Below, piece by piece: positions 19,186 through 28,359 of a DNA stretch of 64,000 bases (positions within the stretch are counted from its first letter, which is position 1; the number at the start of each line of letters is the position of its first letter). Below the pieces are notes generated by a model. That model ran no database searches. It was not told where the DNA came from and saw nothing but the letters and a program-made list of their open reading frames with translations. The DNA is taken from positions 62,001 through 126,000 of the forward strand of contig JBCCHD010000005.1 in the NCBI GenBank assembly GCA_039028935.1, given 5' to 3'. This stretch comes from Pseudomonadota bacterium (lineage in GTDB: Bacteria > Pseudomonadota > Gammaproteobacteria > Steroidobacterales > SZUA-146). The translations under genes were made by a program, and so were the position numbers.

Positions 19186-20004
19186 CTATTCGTATCGTTT
19201 TAAATGCATGTGGGCCATGACTTTCGCGGCGATTTCTTCAACCGAAGTGTGGGTGGTGTTCAGATGGGGGACTCCGTATTTACGAAACAGGGCTTCAGCG
19301 GCACGAAGCTCATAGCTCACTTGGCGAGATGACGCGTACCGACTGTCCGGGCGGCGCTCCTCACGTATTTGCTGAAGACGCGCGGATTCGATAGTCAAAC
19401 CGAATAGTTTGTCCTTGTTTTGTTCCAGAGCGCGTGGCAAACGCCCTGCCTCAAAATCGTCTTCATTCAGCGGATAGTTGGCCGCAAATACGCCGTGCTG
19501 AAGAGCGAGATAGAGGCAAGTGGGGGTTTTCCCGCATCGAGACACACCGACCAGAATGGCCTGCGCTTGACTGTATCCGTTGAGGTTGACCCCATCGTCG
19601 TAGGTCACCGCAAAGTTGACCGCCTCCATACGACGCGAATAGTTGTCGGAATCGGCGAGACCATGCGCCTTGCCCGTCGTGTGAGTGGATTTGCGACCGA
19701 GTTCTTTTTCAAGGGGACCAATAAAGGCGTCGAAAAAATCCAAAAACAGGCCATTGCTCTGTTTGATGACATCGCGAATTTCATCGAGCACAAACGTGCT
19801 GAAAACGATGGGCCGGCTGCCTTCCACCTCACACGTTAAGTTGACTCGGCGACACGCCTCCTGTGCCTTGTCAATGGTATCAATAAATGGCAGAGTTACG
19901 GCGCGAAAATTGACATCCTCAAACTGCGTGAGCAGGCTGTGACCTAACGTTTCTGCGGTGATCCCGGTTTGGTCCGAAATATAAAAAACCGTTCTGGTTA
20001 GCAT
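19186..20004 (-). CDS. ppsR: PEP synthetase regulatory protein (bifunctional kinase/pyrophosphorylase)
   Basis: This DUF299-family enzyme inactivates phosphoenolpyruvate synthetase by ADP-dependent phosphorylation and reactivates it by phosphate-dependent dephosphorylation. The sequence opens with RTVFYISDQTGITAETLGHSLL. The P-loop-like GVSRCGKTPTCLYLA (about 151-165) and the preceding DGVNLNGYSQAQAILVGVSR region are diagnostic. The frame is open for 36 more codons upstream, but the ATG at 20004 gives 272 residues, the normal family length, and begins at the conserved region. It is divergent from its target ppsA across only 70 bp, so both promoters must share that interval. Confidence 0.93.
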   Translation of the reverse strand: MLTRTVFYISDQTGITAETLGHSLLTQFEDVNFRAVTLPFIDTIDKAQEACRRVNLTCEVEGSRPIVFSTFVLDEIRDVIKQSNGLFLDFFDAFIGPLEKELGRKSTHTTGKAHGLADSDNYSRRMEAVNFAVTYDDGVNLNGYSQAQAILVGVSRCGKTPTCLYLALQHGVFAANYPLNEDDFEAGRLPRALEQNKDKLFGLTIESARLQQIREERRPDSRYASSRQVSYELRAAEALFRKYGVPHLNTTHTSVEEIAAKVMAHMHLKRYE

Positions 20005-20074
20005 CGTCTCCCGCCTTCCTGTTTGAGTTTTCACCGATTTTCCACGTCTTCGCCAATAATACAAGGTTCTTGTT

Positions 20075-22435
20075 GTGACTGAATACGTTATAGGTTTCGA
20101 AAAGTTGGGCATGGACGATGTCGAGCGAGTTGGCGGTAAGAACGCATCGCTTGGCGAGATGATTCAGAACCTCGCCAATGCCGGGGTGGATGTGCCGGGA
20201 GGTTACGCGACGACTGCAGACGCCTATCGAGAATTTCTAAGCCATGACGGTTTAGCCGATCGCATCAACAGCGCCCTCGACACACTGGATGTTGATGACC
20301 TGGAGGCGCTTGCAAACACCGGCGCCAAGATTCGTAATTGGATCATGGAAACCCCCTTTCCACCCGCACTCGATGCCGCCATCCGCAACAGTTTCGCATC
20401 GCTGTCGGGTGGGCACGACATCGCGGTTGCCGTGCGCTCGTCGGCCACGGCTGAAGACTTGCCTGAAGCGTCATTTGCTGGACAACAAGAGAGTTTTCTC
20501 AATGTGCGCGGCATCGACGATGTGATCGACCGCGTCAAAGAAGTGTTTTCTTCGCTGTTTAACGATCGCGCCATATCGTATCGAGTGCATCAGAACTTTG
20601 AACACAGCCAGGTTGCGTTATCGGCCGGCATTCAGCGAATGGTGCGTTCTGATGTGGGCGCGAGCGGTGTGATGTTCACACTCGATACCGAATCGGGTTT
20701 TCGCGACGCGGTGTTCGTGACCGCCTCGTACGGGCTGGGCGAAACGGTCGTGCAAGGATCGGTCAACCCCGACGAGTTTTATTGCTACAAGCCTGCGCTC
20801 GCGGCCAATCGACGAAGCGTCATCCGTCGCAACCTCGGAAGCAAAGCGATCAAAATGACCTACGGCGAGGATGGCAGTGGCGTACAGACCTTGCCGGTTG
20901 ACAGAATGGAGCGCGATCGGTTTTGCCTGAGTGATTCAGAAGTCGAGCAACTCGCACGACAAGCGGTCATCATTGAACAACACTACGGCAGACCCATGGA
21001 CATTGAGTGGGGCAAAGACGGCGAAGACGGCCATCTTTACATCCTTCAAGCCCGACCGGAAACCGTACGGAGCCGGCAGCAGGCGCAAGTAATCGAGCGC
21101 TATACCCTCCAAGGGCAGGGCAACCTGCTGACGACCGGTCGCAGTATCGGTCATAAGATCGGCACCGGTAATGCCCGCATTATTCGCGATCCGTCTGAAA
21201 TGAACTTAGTACAACCCGGTGAGGTACTCGTGACCGACATGACCGATCCCGATTGGGAGCCGGTGATGAAGCGCGCGTCAGCGATCGTGACGAATCGCGG
21301 CGGCCGCACCTGTCATGCCGCCATCATTGCGCGCGAATTGGGAATCCCTGCCGTGGTCGGCTGCGGTGACGCGACTGATAAGATCCGTGACATGACGCCC
21401 GTGACGGTAAGCTGTGCCGAAGGCGATACGGGCAATGTTTACGATGGCGTGCTGGAATTTGATCACGCAGAGCATAGCCTGACCGCCCTACCCGACGTTC
21501 CGGTCAAAATCATGATGAACGTGGGCAATCCTGATCGCGCGATGGACTTTGCCAGTCTGCCGCACGACGGCGTGGGCTTGGCGCGTCTTGAATTTATTAT
21601 CAATCGCATGATCGGCGTGCACCCCCGTGCCCTGCTCGATTTTGACACGCTCGATGATTCGCTCAAGTCGACCATTCAAGAGCAGATGGCGGGCTACGAC
21701 GATCCGATTGAGTTCTTTGTCGGTCGCCTCGCTGAGGGCGTAGGCACCATCGCAGCGGCCTTTGCACCGAAGCCCGTTATTGTGCGGATGTCCGATTTCA
21801 AATCAAACGAATACGCCAACTTAATCGGCGGACAACGTTACGAGCCACACGAAGAAAACCCGATGTTGGGTTTTCGCGGCGCTTCGCGCTACATCGACGA
21901 TGAATTTCGCCCCTGCTTCAATCTTGAGTGCGAGGCGATCAAGCGCGTTCGCAATGAGATGGGCTTAACCAATGTGCAAATCATGATCCCGTTTGTGCGC
22001 ACACTGGTTGAGGCACAAACTGTGTCGGCTATCTTGGAAGAAAACGGATTGGCGCGCGGTAGCAACGACCTGAAACACATCATGATGTGTGAGCTCCCGT
22101 CCAATGCACTGCTCGCCGACGAGTTTCTCGAATATTTTGATGGCTTCTCGATTGGTTCGAACGATCTGACGCAACTCACGCTCGGACTTGATCGCGACTC
22201 AGGCCTTATCGCTAATCTGTTTGATGAACGAGATGAGGCCGTCAAAAAAATGCTGTCGATGGCCATTTCAGCGTGTCGACGACAGAACAAGTACATCGGC
22301 ATCTGTGGACAAGGCCCTTCCGATCACCCAGATCTTGCCCAGTGGCTACTCGACCAAGAAATAGAGAGTATGTCGCTCAACCCGGACACGGTCATCGAAA
22401 CACGCCTATTTTTAGGTGGCATGAGCGTCGGCTAG
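20075..22435 (+). CDS. ppsA: Phosphoenolpyruvate synthase
   Basis: This enzyme converts pyruvate, ATP and water to PEP, AMP and phosphate, the entry step of gluconeogenesis from three-carbon acids. The N-terminal ATP-grasp domain (about 1-340) contains [10 protein letters not shown] and [21 protein letters not shown]. The mobile phosphohistidine domain (about 370-450) has [21 protein letters not shown] with the catalytic histidine. The C-terminal TIM-barrel PEP-binding domain (about 475-780) has LARLEFII and the late GICGQGPSD motif with the catalytic cysteine. At 786 residues it is close to E. coli PpsA. The start is GTG at 20075, divergent from the ppsR regulator. Confidence 0.96.
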   Translation: MTEYVIGFEKLGMDDVERVGGKNASLGEMIQNLANAGVDVPGGYATTADAYREFLSHDGLADRINSALDTLDVDDLEALANTGAKIRNWIMETPFPPALDAAIRNSFASLSGGHDIAVAVRSSATAEDLPEASFAGQQESFLNVRGIDDVIDRVKEVFSSLFNDRAISYRVHQNFEHSQVALSAGIQRMVRSDVGASGVMFTLDTESGFRDAVFVTASYGLGETVVQGSVNPDEFYCYKPALAANRRSVIRRNLGSKAIKMTYGEDGSGVQTLPVDRMERDRFCLSDSEVEQLARQAVIIEQHYGRPMDIEWGKDGEDGHLYILQARPETVRSRQQAQVIERYTLQGQGNLLTTGRSIGHKIGTGNARIIRDPSEMNLVQPGEVLVTDMTDPDWEPVMKRASAIVTNRGGRTCHAAIIARELGIPAVVGCGDATDKIRDMTPVTVSCAEGDTGNVYDGVLEFDHAEHSLTALPDVPVKIMMNVGNPDRAMDFASLPHDGVGLARLEFIINRMIGVHPRALLDFDTLDDSLKSTIQEQMAGYDDPIEFFVGRLAEGVGTIAAAFAPKPVIVRMSDFKSNEYANLIGGQRYEPHEENPMLGFRGASRYIDDEFRPCFNLECEAIKRVRNEMGLTNVQIMIPFVRTLVEAQTVSAILEENGLARGSNDLKHIMMCELPSNALLADEFLEYFDGFSIGSNDLTQLTLGLDRDSGLIANLFDERDEAVKKMLSMAISACRRQNKYIGICGQGPSDHPDLAQWLLDQEIESMSLNPDTVIETRLFLGGMSVG

Positions 22436-22478
22436 CGCCGTGCCGTCCTCTTCATTTTGAGCCTTTTTGGAGGTCATT

Positions 22479-22799
22479 TTGATTCTGACATCACTACAGA
22501 CTGTGCCAGGTCGAGATATCACCGCCCACTTTGGGCTGGTGAGCGGCAGCACGATTCGCGCCAAGCACGTCGGCCGCGATTTGGCCGCGGGTTTTAAGAA
22601 CATCTTCGGCGGAGAACTCAAAGGCTATACCGAACTGTTGCAAGAATCGCGAGATGAAGCCACGCAGCGGATGATTCAGCAGGCCGAGAGTCTAGGCGCC
22701 AACGCGATCGTCAATATTCGCTACGCAACCTCGTCGGTTGCGCCGGGTGCGGCTGAACTTTTCGCTTATGGCACCGCGGTGGTGGTCTCAACCCTGTGA
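22479..22799 (+). CDS. YbjQ-family (DUF74) heavy-metal-binding-like protein
   Basis: A 106-residue cytoplasmic protein of the YbjQ/UPF0145 family, which forms a pentameric ring fold; biological role is poorly defined. The family core is clear: TVPGRDITAHFGLVSGSTI, ELKGYTELLQESRDEATQRM, then ANAIVNIRYATSSV and AELFAYGTAVVV. The preferred start is TTG at 22479, because GGAGG lies at 22469-22473 with 5-bp spacing and the protein then begins like its relatives. A TTG at 22467 would place the Shine-Dalgarno inside the gene. Its stop overlaps the ATG of a second YbjQ-like gene. Confidence 0.85.
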   Translation: MILTSLQTVPGRDITAHFGLVSGSTIRAKHVGRDLAAGFKNIFGGELKGYTELLQESRDEATQRMIQQAESLGANAIVNIRYATSSVAPGAAELFAYGTAVVVSTL

Positions 22800-23266
22800 T
22801 GGATTGGCTCACTTTAATCTTCAACCTTGGGATTCCCATCCTGCTGTTGTTGTTGGGCTATTTTATTGGATCCTTGGCCGAGCGAAACCATTTTCGCTCA
22901 ATCGTTAAACGCGAAAAAGCGCTGATAAACCGTCCCGCTGTAACATTTGATGAAATGGACGACACCCAGTTCCCACCCGATACCTCCATTGCCCGGGCCG
23001 AATTGGTCAGCGGCAGCGTGGTGATATCGGTGGATTACTTCAAGCGGTTTCTGGCTGGCCTTCGGGCGATTTTCGGCGGCCGAGTGAGTGCCTACGAAAC
23101 GCTCGTCGACCGCGCTCGACGCGAAGCGGTACTGCGGATGAAAGAACGTGCCGGCGACGCGGATCGCATCGCCAATCTGCGCATTGAGACATCAACGTTG
23201 TCATCCGGCGCAGGCATTGGGTCAGTTGAAGTTCACGCCTATGGCACGGCGCTTTACAATCGCTAG
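22799..23266 (+). CDS. Membrane-anchored YbjQ-like (DUF74) protein
   Basis: A 155-residue protein with an N-terminal membrane helix (about 5-25, rich in leucine, with a LLLLGYFIG end) followed by a basic stretch and a divergent YbjQ domain (about 60-155: SGSVVISVDYFKRFLAGLRAIFGGRVSAYETLVDRARREAV and IGSVEVHAYGTALY). The topology would place a YbjQ-type ring at the cytoplasmic face of the inner membrane. It begins within the stop codon of the previous YbjQ gene (TGATG) and is followed 17 bp later by an M48 peptidase, so the three are almost certainly one operon. Confidence 0.82.
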   Translation: MDWLTLIFNLGIPILLLLLGYFIGSLAERNHFRSIVKREKALINRPAVTFDEMDDTQFPPDTSIARAELVSGSVVISVDYFKRFLAGLRAIFGGRVSAYETLVDRARREAVLRMKERAGDADRIANLRIETSTLSSGAGIGSVEVHAYGTALYNR

Positions 23267-23283
23267 CATCGCTGGCGTATTCC

Positions 23284-24129
23284 ATGCGCTATATTCCCAA
23301 AGACGTCGACGCTCAAGTCAACCTTCCTGACCGCCATCCACTGGCTGACCTGGTCTGGCTCGGAGGCGGCCTACTGTTAATTATTGTCGTGGTGTACTTG
23401 CTCGGCGGTTTTTTGATCGACCAGTTAGTCCGTTTCATTCCACCGGAATACGACAATCGTATTGGCGCCCAGCTTCCAGATGATTTTCTCATTGAGTTTG
23501 GAGAACCGATGGTATCGGGCGAGCAGGTGGAACGTACACACGCCATCTTTGAACAGCTTAAACGGCATCTGCCCAACGACGACCCGCGAGCGTATCGTCT
23601 GGTGATCATCGACACGCCCGATATCAATGCACTCGCGATTCCAGGCGGTACGATCGTGGTGTTTAGGGGTCTTTTGGATGCGGCCACTTCGGAAAACGAG
23701 GTCGCCATGGTATTGGCTCATGAGTTTGGCCACATATACCACCAACATCACTGGCGCCGACTGGGCCGGCTGGCGCTCCTCACCACTGGCGCGCTGCTAG
23801 TCGGATCGAATACCTCCGCATCGAATCAGATTGCGGGCCTATCGACACACGCTTTGTTTCAAGGCAGTAATCGACAACAAGAGGCGGAATCGGACCGCTT
23901 CGGCGTCGAGCTTTTGTGTCGATACTACGGGCACGGTGGCGGCGCCAGCGACTTTTTTGAACGGCACATCGACAAGGACACGCTTGCACGGCGCTCGATC
24001 AGCCTCTTCCTCACGCACCCACTTTCTCAAGAGCGTGTTGATGCCATACACATTCACCGAGAGAAGATAGGGTGTACGACAAATCCGCTATCGCCCTGGC
24101 TCACGCCCTCGGCAACGCCGCTCGACTAA
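23284..24129 (+). CDS. M48-family membrane-anchored zinc metallopeptidase
   Basis: A 281-residue protein with one transmembrane helix (about 20-44) and a periplasmic-type M48 peptidase domain. The zinc motif is HEFGH (in VLAHEFGHIYHQHH, about 147-151), and the third ligand is the glutamate of EAESDRFGVELL. The segment before it (NALAIPGGTIVVFRGLLDAA) is the usual M48C substrate-cleft strand. It lacks the TPR domain of BepA. It is the last gene of the YbjQ-YbjQ-M48 cluster. By family it should degrade misfolded envelope proteins; the link with YbjQ proteins is not explained by anything I know. Confidence 0.88.
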   Translation: MRYIPKDVDAQVNLPDRHPLADLVWLGGGLLLIIVVVYLLGGFLIDQLVRFIPPEYDNRIGAQLPDDFLIEFGEPMVSGEQVERTHAIFEQLKRHLPNDDPRAYRLVIIDTPDINALAIPGGTIVVFRGLLDAATSENEVAMVLAHEFGHIYHQHHWRRLGRLALLTTGALLVGSNTSASNQIAGLSTHALFQGSNRQQEAESDRFGVELLCRYYGHGGGASDFFERHIDKDTLARRSISLFLTHPLSQERVDAIHIHREKIGCTTNPLSPWLTPSATPLD

Positions 24130-24289
24130 GCAAGATCAATGTCGCATGACCGAGCACCGCATCCGACTCGGACCGTGATGGTCGCCGTGCCAACGTCATC
24201 CATCGCACTCTCACTGTCGCCGGTCGACGGCAATCGCCGTTGCGCCCCACCACACGTTCGTTCATTGGCGGCGATATTCGTGTCTAGCT

Positions 24290-25327
24290 CTATTTTTCAA
24301 GCGGCGGCATGCTGCTAACAATCGCCAGCCGAGTGGCCGTATCATTCACTGCCAAACGGGTTACGGTGCCCGGCAAATAAGTACTGAGGTCGGCATGCGC
24401 CTGCCAGGATTCATCACCGGGCGACCACGATAAGAGTTTCCCGTCCACCACAGTGAGGGCGCGGCCATCGGGTAACCAAGTCAAATCCTCAACATCGACG
24501 GGCATATCGACTAAGAAGGTCAATTCGCTGCCGTTCCAATCCATCAGGCGTGACGGTGCGCCCGGCAAGTGCTGGACGAAACTCAACGTGCCGGTATCGG
24601 GTCGACGATGCAACGAGCGACCGCCGTTCACGGTCAACACATAGCGTTCCGTGCTTTGTACAGTCACGACGTCAAGATGCATAAGCGGTTGGTCAACTAC
24701 AAACAACGCCAACTGATCGTCCGGCAGCCAGGCATGATAGCCAACTCCTGTGACATCTTCGCGGATCGGCACATCCGCCTCGCCCAGAGCATCGTACCGC
24801 CACAAGCGTTGCGTGCCATCTCCCTCAACGACTACCGCCGAGAAACCGCTATCGATCGGTGTCGGCGAATATTCTGATAACGATGTTGACGTAACTTGAC
24901 TGAGGGAACGGTCGCGCGAGTGAAAGCGGTACACATCACTTTGCCGACCATCCAAAATGCTCGCAAACAAAAAATCGTTCGTGCCCGGTACGTAAGCGGG
25001 CTGATTGTCATAGCCTGCGCGCTGCGTGACATTGGCCAAAAACCGAGTCGCGATTGCATCGGTGGCAGGATTGATCACAAACACAAATATGTCGGTATCC
25101 GGCACCGTCGCCGCAATAGCCTGTTGCGCATCGTCCGTCGACGCCTCGTCAGCTACCGCGTCATGGTCGACCGACTCTGACTGAGGATCGATCTCCGACG
25201 TGTCAGGCGGAAGCGCTGACGGCATACAGGCCGTGACCACAGCAAGCGTCGTCAACAGGCACGCCAGGCGAGTGGCAGAAGCCGCTCGGTCAATGACGTT
25301 AATAATGGCTAGGGGACGGACCCTCAT
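24290..25327 (-). CDS. Probable lipoprotein with TolB-like beta-propeller repeats
   Basis: A secreted or lipid-anchored protein of about 345 residues. The ATG at 25327 gives a typical lipoprotein signal with a VTAC lipobox (about residues 31-34 from this start), and GGAG lies 8-9 bp upstream; the open frame extends much further 5' but runs into the divergent MFS gene. After an acidic spacer, repeated blade-like segments (DIFVFVINPATDAIATRF, NDFLFASILDGRQSDVYRF, LTWLPDGRALTVVDGKLLSW) suggest a TolB/WD40-like beta-propeller. No catalytic motif is visible. It may be a periplasmic binding or scaffold protein; its partner is unknown. Confidence 0.72.
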   Translation of the reverse strand: MRVRPLAIINVIDRAASATRLACLLTTLAVVTACMPSALPPDTSEIDPQSESVDHDAVADEASTDDAQQAIAATVPDTDIFVFVINPATDAIATRFLANVTQRAGYDNQPAYVPGTNDFLFASILDGRQSDVYRFHSRDRSLSQVTSTSLSEYSPTPIDSGFSAVVVEGDGTQRLWRYDALGEADVPIREDVTGVGYHAWLPDDQLALFVVDQPLMHLDVVTVQSTERYVLTVNGGRSLHRRPDTGTLSFVQHLPGAPSRLMDWNGSELTFLVDMPVDVEDLTWLPDGRALTVVDGKLLSWSPGDESWQAHADLSTYLPGTVTRLAVNDTATRLAIVSSMPPLEK

Positions 25328-25545
25328 CAGTATTCTCCACAGGCTGTTCGATGACATCATCATACCCGAATAGCGCAAGATGCGGGTCTGGGGTCGCGAC
25401 AGACAGGTGACCGTCGGCGCGAGAATATACGAGCTGCCCTCCGTATCCACCGAGGTTGAAAAAGTGTTTTGTCTGGCGCTTTGAGTGAGATACGATTCGC
25501 CCAAGGCGCATGGCGTCGTAGCGCGAATCGAGGCGACGGAATATC

Positions 25546-26856
25546 GTGATTCGAACACTGGCACCTGTTGCGGCACTGCTCTTCAGCGTCGCAATTCTTA
25601 TCACCGGACAAGGTCTGCAGGGCACGCTGCTGCCTGTCCGCGCAAACCTCGAAGAATTCTCAGCGCTTATGGTCGGCATCATGGGCGCCGCCTATTTCTT
25701 GGGCTTTACCTTGGGCTGCGTTCGCGGCATCGACATGATTCGCAAGGTCGGTCATATCCGAGTGTTCGCGGCAATGACAGCGATCGCGTCCGCGACGCCG
25801 TTGCTGCATGGCTTGTTCATCCACGATGTCGCCTGGTGTATTTTTCGGTTCCTCAGTGGCTTTTGTTTCGCCGCCTTGTACGTGGTGATCGAAAGCTGGT
25901 TGAACGAAATGTCCACCAACGAAAACCGCGGCATGATTTTTTCGGTGTATGTGATTATTCACCTCACCGTGGTGGCACTCGGTCAGCAAATGTTGTTGCT
26001 CGCCGACCCCGCGCAAATGCCTTTGTTTGCCGCCATTACGGTGCTCGTTTCGCTGGCGGCCGTACCGGTGGCGTTATCAACTTCGCCCATGCCGCAAATT
26101 GTGCCGGAAGGCGTAAAGGTCAACTTCAAAAAGCTCTATGTGATCTCGCCCGCTGGCGTCCTGGGCTGTGTCGCTGCGGGCATCGCGAGCGGCATTTTTT
26201 ATTCTCTCTCACCGCTTTACACCGCCGCTCAGAGTGACGATCTAACGCTGGCCGCCAGTTTCATGACCGCTGCGGTGCTCGGCGGCGCACTCGGCCAGTG
26301 GCCCTTGGGGTATGTCTCTGACCGCATCGACCGGCGTTTTGTGATCGCCTTTTGCGCCGTCGTTTGTTGTGCGCTCAGTGTTGGACTTTGGCTCGTATCC
26401 GGCCAACTCTCGACCAATACACTGCTGGTTGTGAATCTGATCTGGGGAGCCATGTCGTTTCCGATTTATTCTATTTCCATTGCCCACGCAAACGACTATG
26501 CGCAACCGGACGACTTTGTCATGATCTCCAGCGGTATGTTGCTCGTTTACGGCTTGGGCGCCGTCGTGGGCCCTTTTATTGGCTCCGCTTTTATTGGCAT
26601 GGCGGGGGTTGGCGGCATGTTTTTGCCCATCGCAATCGCCGATGCGGCGCTCGCGCTGTATATTTTGTATCGCGTCTTCCAACGCGAACAAGCCGACTCG
26701 GACGATCAAATTCCATTTACCGAAGCCCTGGCGGCCGTTGTGACCAAGTCGCCGGTTTACGACTACTACGAAGACGAAGAAACGGACGAGCAACAGGCCG
26801 AGCCGCAGACGGCGCACGACGAGGATTCCGGAGCGGACTCGGAGACCTTGCCTTAA
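25546..26856 (+). CDS. MFS transporter, YcaD-like
   Basis: A 436-residue inner-membrane transporter with about twelve helices. The features LPVRANLEEFSALMVGIMGAAYFLGFTLGC, the IFRFLSGFCFAALYVVIESWLNE stretch and the QWPLGYVSDRIDRR loop are those of the YcaD/MFS-type group seen across proteobacteria. The last 50 residues are an unusually acidic cytoplasmic tail (YYEDEETDEQQAEPQ). The start is GTG at 25546. It diverges from the beta-propeller lipoprotein gene across about 220 bp. Substrate is unknown. Confidence 0.87.
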   Translation: MIRTLAPVAALLFSVAILITGQGLQGTLLPVRANLEEFSALMVGIMGAAYFLGFTLGCVRGIDMIRKVGHIRVFAAMTAIASATPLLHGLFIHDVAWCIFRFLSGFCFAALYVVIESWLNEMSTNENRGMIFSVYVIIHLTVVALGQQMLLLADPAQMPLFAAITVLVSLAAVPVALSTSPMPQIVPEGVKVNFKKLYVISPAGVLGCVAAGIASGIFYSLSPLYTAAQSDDLTLAASFMTAAVLGGALGQWPLGYVSDRIDRRFVIAFCAVVCCALSVGLWLVSGQLSTNTLLVVNLIWGAMSFPIYSISIAHANDYAQPDDFVMISSGMLLVYGLGAVVGPFIGSAFIGMAGVGGMFLPIAIADAALALYILYRVFQREQADSDDQIPFTEALAAVVTKSPVYDYYEDEETDEQQAEPQTAHDEDSGADSETLP

Positions 26857-26897
26857 TTCCATGCAACAACGCGCGACAGAAACGCCCATCGATCACC

Positions 26898-26930
26898 ACG
26901 GGCGTCTGGCAGGAGTGACTGAACGCCCGT
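26898..26930. terminator. Possible hairpin terminator between convergent genes
   Basis: The perfect 8-bp arms ACGGGCGT (26898-26905) and ACGCCCGT (26923-26930) lie in the 79-bp gap between the MFS gene and the convergent methyltransferase gene. The loop is 17 nt and there is no clear T-run, so this is a weak call. Confidence 0.35.
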
Positions 26931-26935
26931 TCGGC

Positions 26936-27589
26936 CTAACTTAGGTCACGGCGTCGAGACAACACCAGTAGCTGATTGTTGGCTGGCATGACGTCGATTC
27001 GCAACAAGCTAAAGCCAGCTTGATCCGCCGTCTGGATCAGCGCCTCACGATGACGAATACCTTGCCAGGGATTGCTCTGACTGAGCGTGAGATCGAAACG
27101 GTAGTTACCCTCACTGGTCGCCCGCCCCCCGACGTGGAACGGACCATAGATCACCAACATGGCACCAGGGGACAAGCACCGCCCCGCGTTCACGCAAAGC
27201 CGTTTGACATCTTGCCAGGCCATGATGTGGCACGTATTGGCCGTAAAGATGACATCGACTGGCTCCTGGAAATGGTGCAGCGTAGCGGCCTCTAGCGCCA
27301 CGGGGCGGATCACCTGATCATTGCCGTTGGCAGCCAAAAACGCGTTGATCTGTTCGAGATTGTCAGGAAGATCACTGGTGTACCAAGTGACATTCTGCAG
27401 CGCGTTCGTCATGTACACAGCGTGTTGACCGGTGCCGCTTCCAATCTCGAGTACACGCCAGTGTCGCTCGCCGCTCAATAGCGTTCGTAAACTCGCCAAT
27501 ATGGGTTGCTGATTGCGCTCGGCGGCTGGGGAATAGCCGAGTCGTGAGGGAACGCCCGGCACTACGCGCACCACGTTTGACGCGTGCAC
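26936..27589 (-). CDS. DUF938 family SAM-dependent methyltransferase-like protein
   Basis: A 217-residue cytoplasmic protein with a class I SAM-binding fold. It contains SPAAERNQQPILASLRTLL, then motif I as VLEIGSGTGQHAVYM (about 46-60), followed by TSDLPDNLEQINAFL and IFTANTCHIMAW. The opening SPAAERNQ and later YGPFHVGGRATSEGNYRFD are hallmarks of DUF938. The substrate of the family is not established. The start appears to be GTG at 27589. It lies 127 bp downstream of orn on the same strand and may share its transcript. Confidence 0.85.
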   Translation of the reverse strand: MHASNVVRVVPGVPSRLGYSPAAERNQQPILASLRTLLSGERHWRVLEIGSGTGQHAVYMTNALQNVTWYTSDLPDNLEQINAFLAANGNDQVIRPVALEAATLHHFQEPVDVIFTANTCHIMAWQDVKRLCVNAGRCLSPGAMLVIYGPFHVGGRATSEGNYRFDLTLSQSNPWQGIRHREALIQTADQAGFSLLRIDVMPANNQLLVLSRRRDLS

Positions 27590-27716
27590 ACACCGCGACG
27601 TTCAAGATCGCCGAAGGTCGACGGCCCCGTGCATCGACGGCGTTGCGCGTCACCGAACCGACCGCCCACCGCATTAAGATCGATAGACAGAAATCGGTGG
27701 GTCAGGCAGACCAACA

Positions 27717-28274
27717 TCAATCGCGTGAATCGACAATCAGGAAGTGCTCCCGATAGTGTTTCAGCTCATTGATCGAATCGTGAATATCGCTCAGCGCGAG
27801 GTGTCGGTTTTCTTTCACAACGCCTTTGGCAATCGCCGGTGCCCAGCGTAACGCCAACTGCTTGAGCGCGCTGACGTCAAGATTGCGATAGTGAAAAAAC
27901 GCCTCGAGCTCGGGCATTAGACGCGCCATAAACCGACGATCTTGGCAAATCGAATTACCGCACATGGGCGACGCGCCATCATTGACCCACTGGCGCAAGA
28001 AGGTCAGCGTCGCGGACTCGGCATCCCGAGTGTCGTGCGAGCTGGCAAGCACGCGGTCGGTAAGACCCGAATCACCGTGATGACGGGTATTCCACTCGTC
28101 CATGCTGTCCATGAGGGATCGTGGCTGCCGAATCGCGATTTCGGGTCCTTCAGCCAGTACGTTGAGATCCTGATCGGTGACCACCGTCGCGATCTCAATA
28201 ATCATGTCGGTAAACGGGTCCAGTCCGGTCATTTCCAGGTCGATCCAGATCAGATTCGTGGACGGATTTGACAT
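27717..28274 (-). CDS. orn: Oligoribonuclease
   Basis: A DEDDh 3'-5' exonuclease that degrades nano-RNA dinucleotides, including the pGpG produced by c-di-GMP phosphodiesterases. The acidic residues appear in [10 protein letters not shown] (about 11-20) and in the [17 protein letters not shown] segment (about 113-129), with the later histidine and aspartate in [18 protein letters not shown]. At 185 residues it is of normal length. It is divergent from the Ste24-like gene (85 bp). Its pGpG activity makes it the final step of the c-di-GMP turnover implied by several genes in this window. Confidence 0.96.
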   Translation of the reverse strand: MSNPSTNLIWIDLEMTGLDPFTDMIIEIATVVTDQDLNVLAEGPEIAIRQPRSLMDSMDEWNTRHHGDSGLTDRVLASSHDTRDAESATLTFLRQWVNDGASPMCGNSICQDRRFMARLMPELEAFFHYRNLDVSALKQLALRWAPAIAKGVVKENRHLALSDIHDSINELKHYREHFLIVDSRD

Positions 28275-28359
28275 GGGGTTATAGTCCTCAATTGCTTGCG
28301 CGCCATAGTACCATTGGCTAAGCTCAGGCGCTCAATTTTGCATCTCCGCAGGTTTTCTT

